Below, piece after piece: positions 1-8,233 of a stretch of DNA of 64,000 nucleotides. The stretch is from the NCBI GenBank assembly GCA_902729415.1, contig CACVCF010000057.1, positions 27,218 to 91,217 of the forward strand. Reading direction: 5' to 3'. The stretch comes from Terasakiella magnetica (lineage in GTDB: Bacteria > Pseudomonadota > Alphaproteobacteria > Rhodospirillales > Magnetospirillaceae). The notes below the pieces were generated by a model. It did not search any database. It saw only the letters and a program-made list of their open reading frames with translations, and had not been told where the DNA came from. The stretch's first letter is position 1, and the number at the start of each line of letters is the position of its first letter. Position numbers and translations under genes: made by a program.

Positions 1-258
1 ATGTGGATCTCCAACCTGATGCATGCCGGGCGCGACGTGGAACGCGCCGCCGCGCAATTGTGCGAGGTGCTGGCCGAGCCACTGGGGCCGGTGGTGCTGG
101 TCTCCAACGAGGTCGGGCTGGGGCTGGTGCCCGATACCCGCCTGTCGCGGGAATTCCGCGATCACCAGGGCCTTGTCAACCAGCAGGTGGCCGCCATCGC
201 CCGTCGGGTGGTGTTCGTCGCCGCCGGGCTGCCCCTGGTTCTCAAGGATGTGTCATGA
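1..258 (+). CDS. cobP: Adenosylcobinamide kinase/guanylyltransferase, C-terminal part
   Basis: Gene truncated by the left window edge; 85 C-terminal residues are visible. The family enzyme phosphorylates adenosylcobinamide and then transfers GMP to it, a late step in adenosylcobalamin assembly in the cytoplasm. Support is the conserved [10 protein letters not shown] stretch (visible residues 35-44) followed by R-x-F-R-D-x-x-G-x-x-N-Q (50-61), both typical of the CobU/CobP C-terminal half. Its TGA overlaps the next ATG as ATGA, so it is probably translationally coupled to cobW. The nucleotide-binding N-terminus lies outside the window, so completeness cannot be judged. Confidence 0.82.
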   Translation: MWISNLMHAGRDVERAAAQLCEVLAEPLGPVVLVSNEVGLGLVPDTRLSREFRDHQGLVNQQVAAIARRVVFVAAGLPLVLKDVS

Positions 259-1262
259 GCCGCAAGATTCCCGCCACCATCATCACCGGCTTTCTGGGGG
301 TGGGAAAAACCACCCTGGTCCGCCACCTGCTGGCCAACAACCAGGGGCGGCGCATCGCGCTGATCGTCAACGAATTTGGTGATCTGGGTGTCGATGGCCA
401 ATTGCTGGCCGCCTGCGGTGTCGCGGGCTGTGGTGATGAAGATATCATCGAGCTGGCCAATGGCTGTCTGTGCTGCACCGTCGCCGACGAGTTCCTGCCC
501 ACCATGCAAGGCTTGCTCGACCGGCCCCTGCCGCCCGAGCACATCATTATCGAGACCTCGGGACTGGCGTTGCCCAAGCCGTTGGTCAAGGCTTTCCACT
601 GGCCGGAAATCCGCTCGCGCGTGACCGTGGACGGCGTGGTCGCGGTGGTCGATTGCGAAGCCGCCGCTGCCGGGCGCTTTACCAGTACCGAGGAGGAGCG
701 GGCACGGCCCGACCACGACAACCCTCTGGAAGAGGTGTTCGAGGATCAGTTGGCCGCCGCCGACATGGTGCTGCTCAACAAGTCAGACCTGATGGAGGCG
801 GGCGCGTTTGCTGTCTTCAAGGCCGGAATCGAAGCCCGTCTGCGTCCCGGCGTCAAGGCCATGGCCAGCCATCGCGGTGCGGTTGATCCGCTGGTGATTC
901 TGGGGCTGGCTGCCGCCGCCGAGGACGATCTCGCCGCCCGGCCCAGCCATCACGACGCCGAAGACGGCCACGACCACGACGACTTTGAAAGCTTTGCCAT
1001 CCATCTGCCGGAAATCGGCGATCCGGCGGCGCTGGAGCCCCGGCTGATGGCGGCCATCGCCGGTCACGACATTCTTCGCCTCAAGGGCTTTCTCGCCGTG
1101 GAGGGCAAGGCCGCCCGCCATGTCATCCAGGCGGTCGGGACGCGGATGGAGCGGTATTTCGACCGCCCGTGGAAGCCGGGAGAGGAGCGTCAGAGCCGTC
1201 TGGTGGTGATCGGCCGCAGTGGCCTCGACCGTGCCGCCATCGAAGCCATGGTGCGGGGCTAG
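255..1262 (+). CDS. cobW: CobW-type GTPase of cobalamin synthesis
   Basis: A 335-residue G3E-family P-loop GTPase (CobW/COG0523). Family members act as metal-delivery chaperones; CobW is linked to supplying cobalt for corrin synthesis. Visible motifs are the Walker [10 protein letters not shown] (12-20), the metal-binding CLCC (71-74), NKSD for guanine recognition (175-178), a His/Asp-rich linker (about 232-243) that could bind metal, and a C-terminal CobW_C region. The start at 255 is set by the ATGA overlap with cobP; upstream codons in the same frame lie inside cobP. The neighbours cobP and cobN favour a cobalt role over zinc or nitrile hydratase roles, but the metal is inferred from context. 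Confidence 0.9.
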   Translation: MSRKIPATIITGFLGVGKTTLVRHLLANNQGRRIALIVNEFGDLGVDGQLLAACGVAGCGDEDIIELANGCLCCTVADEFLPTMQGLLDRPLPPEHIIIETSGLALPKPLVKAFHWPEIRSRVTVDGVVAVVDCEAAAAGRFTSTEEERARPDHDNPLEEVFEDQLAAADMVLLNKSDLMEAGAFAVFKAGIEARLRPGVKAMASHRGAVDPLVILGLAAAAEDDLAARPSHHDAEDGHDHDDFESFAIHLPEIGDPAALEPRLMAAIAGHDILRLKGFLAVEGKAARHVIQAVGTRMERYFDRPWKPGEERQSRLVVIGRSGLDRAAIEAMVRG

Positions 1263-1269
1263 TGTCCCG

Positions 1270-1318
1270 ATTCGGAAGTTCGCAGCAGTGTTGCCAGGCT
1301 TCTTTCGAACGTCCGAAT
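1270..1318. repeat. Imperfect inverted repeat between cobW and cobN
   Basis: Arms ATTCGGA-A-GTTCG (1270-1282) and CGAAC-G-TCCGAAT (1306-1318) are complementary except for one central mismatch, with 23 nt between them. It fills much of the 97-100 bp gap before cobN. It could be an operator or a leader hairpin. No T-tract follows, so it is not an obvious terminator, and nothing resembling a cobalamin riboswitch is visible here. Confidence 0.5.
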
Positions 1319-1362
1319 TCACCACACGAGAGGCTTCGCCGGATGTTGTTTGAAGGACCGTG

Positions 1363-4300
1363 ATGCATCTCCTCGCCGCCCAGGCCGGGACCATTTCCGA
1401 TGGATCGGAGGCGATCGATCTCGGCCAGAGCGCCGCTGACATGGTGGTGCTGTCGGCGGCCGATACCGAATTGGCCTGTCTGGCCGCCGCCCATGGCCAC
1501 GGGTGTGGGACTCCCACCTTGCGTCTGGCTAACCTGCTGCGCCTTGCCCACCCCATGTCGGTGGATCTTTATGTCGAGCAGGTGATCGAATCCGCGCGGC
1601 TGGTGGTGGTGCGGCTGCTGGGCGGGCGCGGTTACTGGCCCTATGGCGTCGAGCAGATCGCCGCCGCCTGCCGGCGCCGCAAGATCCCCGTCGCCTTCCT
1701 GCCCGGCGCCGACGAGCCCGACCCCGACCTGATGGCCGAATCCACGGTGGCGCCCGAGGCGGTGGAGCGGCTGTGGCGCTATCTCATGTATGGCGGCCCC
1801 GGCAATGCCCGCGCCTTCCTGGGCTATGCCGCCACCTTGATGGGGGAAGATGCCCCATGGCTGGAGCCCGCGCCCCTGCCCCAGGCCGGGATTTATGGTG
1901 AGGCCGATGCCCTGGATGGGCGTCCCCGCGCCTGTGTGGTGTTTTACCGTGCCCAGGTGCTGGCGGGCGACACCGCCCCGGTGGATGCCCTGCTGGCGGC
2001 GTTGCGTGCCGAGGGTCTGGCGGCTTCGGCGCTGTTCGTCCACTCGCTGAAGGAGCCGTTGAGCGCCGGGACGGTGGAAACGGTGCTGGCTGATGCGCCT
2101 TGCGACGTCATCCTCAACACCACCGGCTTTGCTGTCTCGTCGCCGGGCAAGGCCGATGTCGGGCCTTTCGCCGCCGCCGGGTGTCCGGTGCTGCAAGTGG
2201 TGCTGGCCAGCACCAGTGAGCTGGAGTGGCGCGGCGGCACCCAAGGCTTGGGGCCGCGCGATATCGCCATGAACGTGGCCCTGCCCGAGGTCGATGGCCG
2301 TCTGATCACCCGCGCGGTGTCGTTCAAGGCGGCGCGCCGCGACGAGGCCACCCAATGCGATCTCGCCATCCATGCCCCGGTGGCCGACCGCATCGCCTTC
2401 GTCGCCAGATTGGCGGCCAATTGGGCAAGATTGCGGCGCAAGGCGCCGTCGGAGCGGCGGGTGGCGCTGATCCTGGCCAATTACCCTAATCGTGACGGGC
2501 GTCTGGGCAACGGCGTCGGCCTCGATACCCCGGCGGCCACGATTGAGGTGCTGAAGGCCTTGAAGCAGGCGGGCTATGACCTGCCCGCGCCGCCCGAAAA
2601 CGGCAACGCTCTGATCGAGATCATGCAGGCGGGCGCTACCAATGACTGGCGGGCTCTGGCTGGACGCGAAATCCGCGAGACCCTGGCGCTGCCTGATTAT
2701 TACGCCTTCTTCAACACTTTGGCCCCGGTGGTGCAAGAGGCGGTGACCCGGCGCTGGGGTGCGCCCGAGGCCGACCCCTTCTTCGTCAAAGGGCGGCTGC
2801 ATTGCGGTGATTTCGTTCTGCCCGCAACCCGTTTCGGTAAGATAACGGTCGCGGTGCAGCCGGCGCGCGGCTATAACATCGACCCCGCCGCTTCCTATCA
2901 CGACCCCGATCTGGTGCCGCCGCACAACTATCTGGCCTTCTATGCCTGGGTACAGGATGGTTTTCGCGCCGATGCGGTGGTTCACATGGGCAAACATGGC
3001 AATCTGGAATGGTTGCCGGGCAAGTCGCTGGCACTGTCGGCGGCGTGTTTCTCCGAGGTGGCGCTGGGGCCGTTGCCCCATCTCTATCCTTTCATCGTCA
3101 ACGATCCCGGCGAGGGGACGCAGGCCAAGCGCCGGGCCGGGGCGGTGATTATCGACCACATGACGCCGCCTTTGACCCGCGCCGAAAGCTATGGCCCCTT
3201 GCGCGAGCTGGAGCGGCTGGTGGACGAGTATTACGAGGCAGCGGGCGTCGATCCCCGCCGTCTGGCGGTACTGCGGCGGGAAATCCTGACCTTGACCCGC
3301 GTGGCCGGGCTGGAAAGCGATCTCGGTATCGCGCCCGACGATGATCCCGACGCGGCGCTGCAAAAACTCGACAACCATCTGTGCGAGTTGAAGGAGCTTC
3401 AGATCCGCGACGGCCTCCACATCTTCGGCCGCGCCCCCGAAGGCGGACAACTGGCCGATCTGCTGGTGGCCCTGGCTCGGGTCGGACGGGGCGTGAGGCC
3501 GGAAGATCTGTCGCTGCTGCGTGCTTTGGCCCAGGATCTGGGACTGGACTTCGATCCCCTCGACTGCGTGCTGGGCGAGCCCTGGCAGGGTGCGCGCCCG
3601 CAGGCCCTGGCCGGGGACGAGCCCTGGCGGACCCAGGGTGATACGGTGGAGCGCCTGGAAGCCCTGGCTCTGGCCCTGGTGACCGGCGACAGCCTGCCCG
3701 ATCCCGCCTGGACCCGCAGCACGGCGGTTCTTACCTGGATCGAAACGAGTTTGCGGCCCCTGGTGGCATCGTGCGGCGCCGCCGAGCTGGCCGGGCTGCT
3801 CACCGGCCTTGGTGGCGGCTTTGTCCCGCCGGGGCCGTCGGGAGCGCCGACGCGGGGCCGTCCCGACGTGCTGCCCACCGGGCGCAACTTCTATTCCGTC
3901 GATACCAGGGTGGTGCCGACGCCCGCCGCCTGGAGCCTGGGGTGGAAATCGGCGCAAATGCTGCTGGAGCGCCATCTTCAGGAGCACGGTGACTGGCCGA
4001 AAAGCATAGCCTTGACCGCCTGGGGAACGTCGAACATGCGCACCGGCGGCGATGACATCGCCCAGGGCCTCGCCCTCATGGGGGTCAAGCCGCAATGGGA
4101 CACCGCTTCACGCCGGGTCACCGGCTTCGAGATTCTGCCCGCCTCGGTGCTGGATCGTCCGCGGGTGGATGTGACGCTGCGGGTGTCGGGATTTTTCCGC
4201 GATGCCTTTCCCGGCCTGATCGATCTGTTCGATTCGGCGGCCCGCGCCGTCGCCGCCCTGGACGAACCGCCCGAGACCAATCCCCTGGCCACCCGCGTCG

Positions 4301-5061
4301 CTGAGGAGCGCGGGCGTCTGGAGGCCGAGGGGTGGAGCCCCGGAGATGCGGCCAAGACCGCAGGATTCCGGGTGTTCGGCTCCAAGCCGGGGGCCTATGG
4401 TGCCGGACTTCAGGCCTTGATCGACGAGCGCGGCTGGACCACCAAGGCCGATCTGGCCGCCGCCTATGTCGCCTGGGGCGGCTGGGCCTATGGTGCCGGG
4501 GCGGAGGGCCACGCCGATGCCGAGGGCTTTCGCCGCCGCCTGTCGCGGATCGAGGCGGTGGTGCAGAACCAGGACAACCGCGAGCACGATCTGTTGGATT
4601 CCGACGATTATTATCAGTTCGAAGGCGGAATGAGCGCGGCGGTCGAGGCGGAATCGGGCCAGGCGCCGGCGGTGTATCATCCCGATCATTCGCGGCCTGA
4701 AAGTCCCCGCATCCGCACCCTGGAGGAAGAGATCGCCCGTATCGTCCGCGGCCGGGTGGTCAATCCCAAATGGATTCGGGGCGTGATGCGCCACGGTTAT
4801 AAGGGCGCCTTCGAGATGGCGGCCAGCGTCGATTATCTGTTCGCCTTCGCCGCCACCACCCATGCGGTCAAGGACCACCATTTCGATCTGGTGGCCGAGG
4901 CCTATCTGGCCGACGCCGAGGTGTTGGAGTTTCTGGAGGCCAACAACAAGGCGGCGCTGGCGGAAATCCGCGCCCGGCTCAAAGAGGCGCTGGAGCGCGG
5001 TCTTTGGCATCCCCGCAGCAACCGCATCCACGCTTTGCTGGAGGGGGAGGGTACATGCTGA
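1363..5061 (+). CDS. cobN: Aerobic cobaltochelatase subunit CobN
   Basis: A 1232-residue large subunit of the ATP-dependent cobaltochelatase, which with CobS and CobT inserts cobalt into hydrogenobyrinic acid a,c-diamide. It belongs to the CobN/BchH/ChlH family. Length and motifs fit CobN: a central MGKHGNLEWLPGK block (about residue 545), then a conserved NDPGEGTQAKRR block, and the C-terminal WGTSNMRTGGDD block typical of this chelatase family. A GTG at 1360 directly precedes the ATG at 1363; I chose the ATG, with GAAGGA a few bases upstream. Association with cobW and cobP supports CobN over the magnesium chelatase BchH. cobS and cobT are not in the window. Confidence 0.93.
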   Translation: MHLLAAQAGTISDGSEAIDLGQSAADMVVLSAADTELACLAAAHGHGCGTPTLRLANLLRLAHPMSVDLYVEQVIESARLVVVRLLGGRGYWPYGVEQIAAACRRRKIPVAFLPGADEPDPDLMAESTVAPEAVERLWRYLMYGGPGNARAFLGYAATLMGEDAPWLEPAPLPQAGIYGEADALDGRPRACVVFYRAQVLAGDTAPVDALLAALRAEGLAASALFVHSLKEPLSAGTVETVLADAPCDVILNTTGFAVSSPGKADVGPFAAAGCPVLQVVLASTSELEWRGGTQGLGPRDIAMNVALPEVDGRLITRAVSFKAARRDEATQCDLAIHAPVADRIAFVARLAANWARLRRKAPSERRVALILANYPNRDGRLGNGVGLDTPAATIEVLKALKQAGYDLPAPPENGNALIEIMQAGATNDWRALAGREIRETLALPDYYAFFNTLAPVVQEAVTRRWGAPEADPFFVKGRLHCGDFVLPATRFGKITVAVQPARGYNIDPAASYHDPDLVPPHNYLAFYAWVQDGFRADAVVHMGKHGNLEWLPGKSLALSAACFSEVALGPLPHLYPFIVNDPGEGTQAKRRAGAVIIDHMTPPLTRAESYGPLRELERLVDEYYEAAGVDPRRLAVLRREILTLTRVAGLESDLGIAPDDDPDAALQKLDNHLCELKELQIRDGLHIFGRAPEGGQLADLLVALARVGRGVRPEDLSLLRALAQDLGLDFDPLDCVLGEPWQGARPQALAGDEPWRTQGDTVERLEALALALVTGDSLPDPAWTRSTAVLTWIETSLRPLVASCGAAELAGLLTGLGGGFVPPGPSGAPTRGRPDVLPTGRNFYSVDTRVVPTPAAWSLGWKSAQMLLERHLQEHGDWPKSIALTAWGTSNMRTGGDDIAQGLALMGVKPQWDTASRRVTGFEILPASVLDRPRVDVTLRVSGFFRDAFPGLIDLFDSAARAVAALDEPPETNPLATRVAEERGRLEAEGWSPGDAAKTAGFRVFGSKPGAYGAGLQALIDERGWTTKADLAAAYVAWGGWAYGAGAEGHADAEGFRRRLSRIEAVVQNQDNREHDLLDSDDYYQFEGGMSAAVEAESGQAPAVYHPDHSRPESPRIRTLEEEIARIVRGRVVNPKWIRGVMRHGYKGAFEMAASVDYLFAFAATTHAVKDHHFDLVAEAYLADAEVLEFLEANNKAALAEIRARLKEALERGLWHPRSNRIHALLEGEGTC

Positions 5062-5156
5062 CGCGGCGGGCTTTTCTGCTGATTCTGATCGCCTTGGCCG
5101 GAACCATGGGCGGTTATCTGCTGGCCTTGCGGCGCCGGGACGGCCTCAAGCGATAG
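5055..5156 (+). CDS. Putative 33-residue single-span membrane microprotein
   Basis: A short reading frame whose ATG lies inside the last codons of cobN (ATGCTGA overlap). It encodes a basic N-terminus (MLTRR), one hydrophobic span (about residues 6-26, AFLLILIALAGTMGGYLLAL) and a basic tail (RRRDGLKR). A purine-rich Shine-Dalgarno-like run (5043-5051) sits just upstream within cobN. The 3' end overlaps the convergent downstream gene by 11 bp. Translational coupling to cobN and a membrane location are inferences. I do not recognise a family; the gene call rests on start context, overlap and hydropathy. Confidence 0.5.
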   Translation: MLTRRAFLLILIALAGTMGGYLLALRRRDGLKR

Positions 5157-6753
5157 CGTTGGCCTTGCGGCCGATGCGGTCATAGATCTGGCCGACCTGG
5201 ATCAGCAAGGCGGCGCGGTTGATCTCCTCTCCGCTCAAGGCTTCGCGCACCAGGGCGCCGATGCGGGTGAAGGTAGCCTCCTCGGGATCACCCGCGAAGA
5301 CCATGGGAAAGGCGCCGATCAGGGTCAGCGCCCCGTCCAGTTGGGTGGCAAAGCGCTTGCGGCCCATGACCTGCCAGCACTCCACCAACTTTTCCACCGA
5401 GGCCAGCACCACGTCCATGTGCAGCCGCCGCCGCAGGGCCTCGCGCAGTTGGAACGCCAGCTCGCGCGGACGGCGGAGGATTTCCAACGGAATGAAGGGC
5501 CGCTTGGCGCCTACTCCGCTCATGTCTCGCGCCGCGCCGATGCAGACGGCGTAAAGCTCGGCAAAGCCGAAGACGTTGTCACCGTGACTGGTGAACAGCA
5601 TGATGGGCAAGATATCGGCCAGATAGGTGTTAAAGGTCTCGTCGATGACCTTGCACCGCTCGCGCAGATAAGTGGCCGAGGTCTCGGCGTGGGCGCCCAG
5701 CCCCAGCAATTCATCGCGGGCCTGCTTGAACAGGCGGGTATTGAAGTCCAGCAGGGTGCGGATGAACTGGAAGTCGGCGGATGGCGGCAGGTCGAGGCCC
5801 ATCTCGGCGGCGCGGGCGCGGAGTGCGGCCATGAGGTCGAGGGCGTCCTGCTCGTGCGAGTCGAGGATGTTGGGCGAAGGCACCCGCACCCGGACCTGAC
5901 GCATCACCGTCTCCTGGCCCAGGGTGAAATGGACGCCGAGGATCGAGTAATTGCGGGGACATTCGACCGGCATTTCCACCACCTTGTAGGTGGGGGTGGT
6001 GCCGCTGCCCCGGAGGGCGGCGGCCTGCTTGGCCTCGGCCGAGCCATGGGCGGCGGCCAGCTTTGACAGCCGCGACAGCAAGATCTTCCAGATGACGTTC
6101 TGCTTCTCGGTGATGAAGGCCTTGCGCAAGGCCTGATCGGCCAGAATTTCGGGGGTGACAAAGCGGTAAACCCGGCGCTCCAGCCCCAGCCTGCTCTGAT
6201 CGAGCAGTGGTCCGGCGACAAAGCCGCCGATCAGATCCCGAAACGCGTCGGTGAACAAGAAGAAGGGCTGGGTGTGGCTATAGGCGATGGATGGCGGCGG
6301 CGGCGGCGGAACCCGCAACAGCTCGATCCGGCGATGAAGCATGTGAGTGGCGAATTCGGCCACCATGCCCTCGGCAGTGCTCGGGTCGGCAGGCGGAACC
6401 GGCGGGGTGGTGGACGGTACGGCAGGAACGACGTCGGCGGCGCGGCGCTGCGGGGTGGGGGCCGCTACGCCGTGCAGGGCCTGCCATGCCCGCGCGATCT
6501 CGGGCCGTTTGTCCATCACCACCTGGATGACTTCACGCGCCAGGGTCTTTTGCTCGTCCCAGCCATGGCCGATGATTCCGGCAGCGAAGGCATCTTGGAT
6601 GGTGGTAAGGAAGTCGGAATCGCCTTCCCGCCGCAGCAGAGTGCGCAGCACCTCGGACATGAAACGCAGCAGGGTGTCGGGCTCGGAAATGCCGTCCAGT
6701 TTTTTCAGCAATTCTTGCTGTAACAGCAACTGTTCGGCGGGAAGATCACTCAT
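5146..6753 (-). CDS. Conserved-looking hypothetical protein, 535 residues
   Basis: I recognise no family. The protein is largely helical-looking and soluble, with no signal peptide or membrane span. It has a Leu/Glu-rich N-terminus, a Pro/Ala-rich linker with a run of prolines (about residues 155-170), and a long C-terminal region rich in charged helices. It starts 2 bp after the creA stop, so the two are almost certainly co-transcribed. Its 3' end overlaps the small frame downstream of cobN. Codon use matches its neighbours, which argues for a resident gene. Function unknown. Confidence 0.8.
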   Translation of the reverse strand: MSDLPAEQLLLQQELLKKLDGISEPDTLLRFMSEVLRTLLRREGDSDFLTTIQDAFAAGIIGHGWDEQKTLAREVIQVVMDKRPEIARAWQALHGVAAPTPQRRAADVVPAVPSTTPPVPPADPSTAEGMVAEFATHMLHRRIELLRVPPPPPPSIAYSHTQPFFLFTDAFRDLIGGFVAGPLLDQSRLGLERRVYRFVTPEILADQALRKAFITEKQNVIWKILLSRLSKLAAAHGSAEAKQAAALRGSGTTPTYKVVEMPVECPRNYSILGVHFTLGQETVMRQVRVRVPSPNILDSHEQDALDLMAALRARAAEMGLDLPPSADFQFIRTLLDFNTRLFKQARDELLGLGAHAETSATYLRERCKVIDETFNTYLADILPIMLFTSHGDNVFGFAELYAVCIGAARDMSGVGAKRPFIPLEILRRPRELAFQLREALRRRLHMDVVLASVEKLVECWQVMGRKRFATQLDGALTLIGAFPMVFAGDPEEATFTRIGALVREALSGEEINRAALLIQVGQIYDRIGRKANAIA

Positions 6754-6755
6754 GC

Positions 6756-7226
6756 TTACGGCTTCCAGTTCTTTTCGATGGCGACCGCCGAAACCGAGTT
6801 CTTGGGTGAGCCGTCGACGATCTTGTCGCTGTAGACCAGATAGACCAGCACATCGCGCTTTTTATCGTGAAAACGGACCACCTGCATGGTCTTGAACAGT
6901 AGCGAGGTGTCTTTCTTGAACACGGTCTCGCCATCCTTCAAGGAATCACTCAGGCGGATCGGCCCCACCTGACGGCAGGCGATGGAGGCGTCGGAGGTAT
7001 CCTCTGCCACGCCCAGCCCCCCTTTGATGCCGCCGGTCTTGGCCCGTGACAGATAGCAGGTGACGCCCGGAACCTTGGCGTCGTCGAAGGCTTCGACCAC
7101 GATCTTGTCGTTGGGGCCCAGCGCCTTGAATACGGTGGAGACGCTGCCGATTTCCTCGGCCCTGGCGGGCGCGGCGGCGAGAAGGGTCAGGGCAAGGATC
7201 GTCGGTCCAGCGTATTTCAGGGTCAT
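6756..7226 (-). CDS. creA: CreA family periplasmic protein
   Basis: A 156-residue protein with a clear Sec signal peptide (hydrophobic core, likely cleavage after ARA at about residue 23), so periplasmic. The mature part matches the CreA family: [19 protein letters not shown] near the new N-terminus, a [13 protein letters not shown] stretch, and a late [17 protein letters not shown] block. Two cysteines in the mature chain could form a disulfide. The biochemical role of CreA is not established. It is the first gene of a minus-strand pair with the 535-residue unknown protein. Confidence 0.88.
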   Translation of the reverse strand: MTLKYAGPTILALTLLAAAPARAEEIGSVSTVFKALGPNDKIVVEAFDDAKVPGVTCYLSRAKTGGIKGGLGVAEDTSDASIACRQVGPIRLSDSLKDGETVFKKDTSLLFKTMQVVRFHDKKRDVLVYLVYSDKIVDGSPKNSVSAVAIEKNWKP

Positions 7227-7398
7227 CTCAAATCATCCGATAAGTTGCTGACAGTAGACAAGGTTCGGCACTACAACACCATACTGCGGAAAGTTTTATA
7301 TGACTGTGAACAAGACGACATATGGCCTGACCAAGCTCAAGGCCGAGGCCCTTCTCCCCCCGGCATGGTGGTTGCCTCAATGATACGAGGCTCCAATC

Positions 7399-8007
7399 AT
7401 GCCGTTTCCCGCCTTTTTCGACGATGCCCCCCGCATCACCCTGCGTGATCCTCTGTCGGCCTTTCTCGGTGCGCCGACGGATGGGGTGATGGTGTACCGC
7501 TATGAGGACGCGGTGCGGCTGGCTGGCCATTCCTGTCCCACCGTGGCTGGGGCATGGCTGATGACCATCGCCGCCTTGAAGGCGTTGTGGCCGGCCGAGA
7601 CCCCGGAACGCGGCGGTGTCGAGGTTCTTTTGAACGACGCCCAGGACGAAGGCGTCACCGGCGTCATCGCGGCGGTGGCGGGTTTGCTGACCGGCGCCGC
7701 CGGGCCGGGCGGCTTCAAGGGGCTGGCGGGCCGGTTTGGCCGCAACGACCTGCTGCGTTTCGAAATGCCGATGTCGGCCGAGCTGGGCTTTCGCCGCATT
7801 GATACCGGGCGTATCGTTGTGGTTCATTACCATCCCGAACTGGTCCCCGCCGATCCCGAGATGCGGGTCCGGCTTCAGGCGGTTCTCAGCGGCCAGGGCG
7901 ATGATACCGACCGCGAGCGCTTCGCGGCGCTGTGGCAGGACCGGGTCCGGCGCATCCTGGAGGATTTCGAGACGGAATCCGGTTTGATCCGGGTCTCGGA
8001 GACGTGA
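7399..8007 (+). CDS. FmdE-like (formylmethanofuran dehydrogenase subunit E family) protein
   Basis: A 202-residue cytoplasmic protein. The segment RLAGHSCPTVAGAWL (about residues 40-54) resembles the H-x-C-P core of the FmdE/FwdE family, and the downstream DEGVTGVIAAVAGLLTGAAG and FKGLAGRFGRNDLLRF blocks fit FmdE-like proteins of non-methanogens as I know them. The family name comes from archaeal C1 metabolism, but the role in proteobacteria is not established; metal binding through the His-Cys motif is plausible. It stands alone between creA and the metK leader. The start ATG at 7399 has only a weak ribosome-binding site (CGAGG). Confidence 0.62.
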   Translation: MPFPAFFDDAPRITLRDPLSAFLGAPTDGVMVYRYEDAVRLAGHSCPTVAGAWLMTIAALKALWPAETPERGGVEVLLNDAQDEGVTGVIAAVAGLLTGAAGPGGFKGLAGRFGRNDLLRFEMPMSAELGFRRIDTGRIVVVHYHPELVPADPEMRVRLQAVLSGQGDDTDRERFAALWQDRVRRILEDFETESGLIRVSET

Positions 8008-8112
8008 AATACCCCTAAGTTTCATGGGCTTCCCCGGCAGGGGGCGATATTTCTTGACGACTCGGCCCCACCCCTGTCAGAAGATCGCGCTAAGGCCGGA
8101 TGATCCGCCCTT

Positions 8113-8162
8113 CCGTGGAGATTTTGACCGCTTGCCGCCACGTTAAATCCGGCTAAGTGGGT
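8113..8162 (+). promoter_or_regulatory. SAM-II-type riboswitch aptamer in the metK leader
   Basis: The segment fits the compact SAM-II pseudoknot. P1 is CGTGG (8114-8118) with CCACG (8138-8142). The conserved loop core GCTTGC is followed by CCACGTTAAA. The pseudoknot helix pairs CCGCTT (8128-8133) with AAGTGG (8155-8160) using one G-U. SAM-II elements are typical of alphaproteobacterial methionine/SAM genes, and metK starts about 70 nt downstream. Inferred action: high SAM closes the pseudoknot and lowers metK expression. Recognition is by eye from motif and pairing; no covariance model was run. Confidence 0.8.
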
Positions 8163-8233
8163 GCATCACGATGGCGTTACAAAGCTTCTGATGCCCCTGG
8201 TCCCGTACAGATTGGAACTAGGAGGGCTTGCCC

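Noticed and set aside
1263..1362. Cobalamin riboswitch before cobN
   Set aside because: The gap is about 100 bp and lacks a recognisable B12-box; only the inverted repeat is visible.
1123..4095. A 990-codon minus-strand frame opposite cobN
   Set aside because: A shadow of GC-rich codon usage; the sense frame is full-length CobN with all motifs. Similar long antisense frames opposite metH, leuS and metK were rejected for the same reason.
7300..7383. A 27-codon frame upstream of the FmdE-like gene as a leader peptide
   Set aside because: Only a weak ribosome-binding site, no regulatory codon run and no attenuator hairpin; not enough support.
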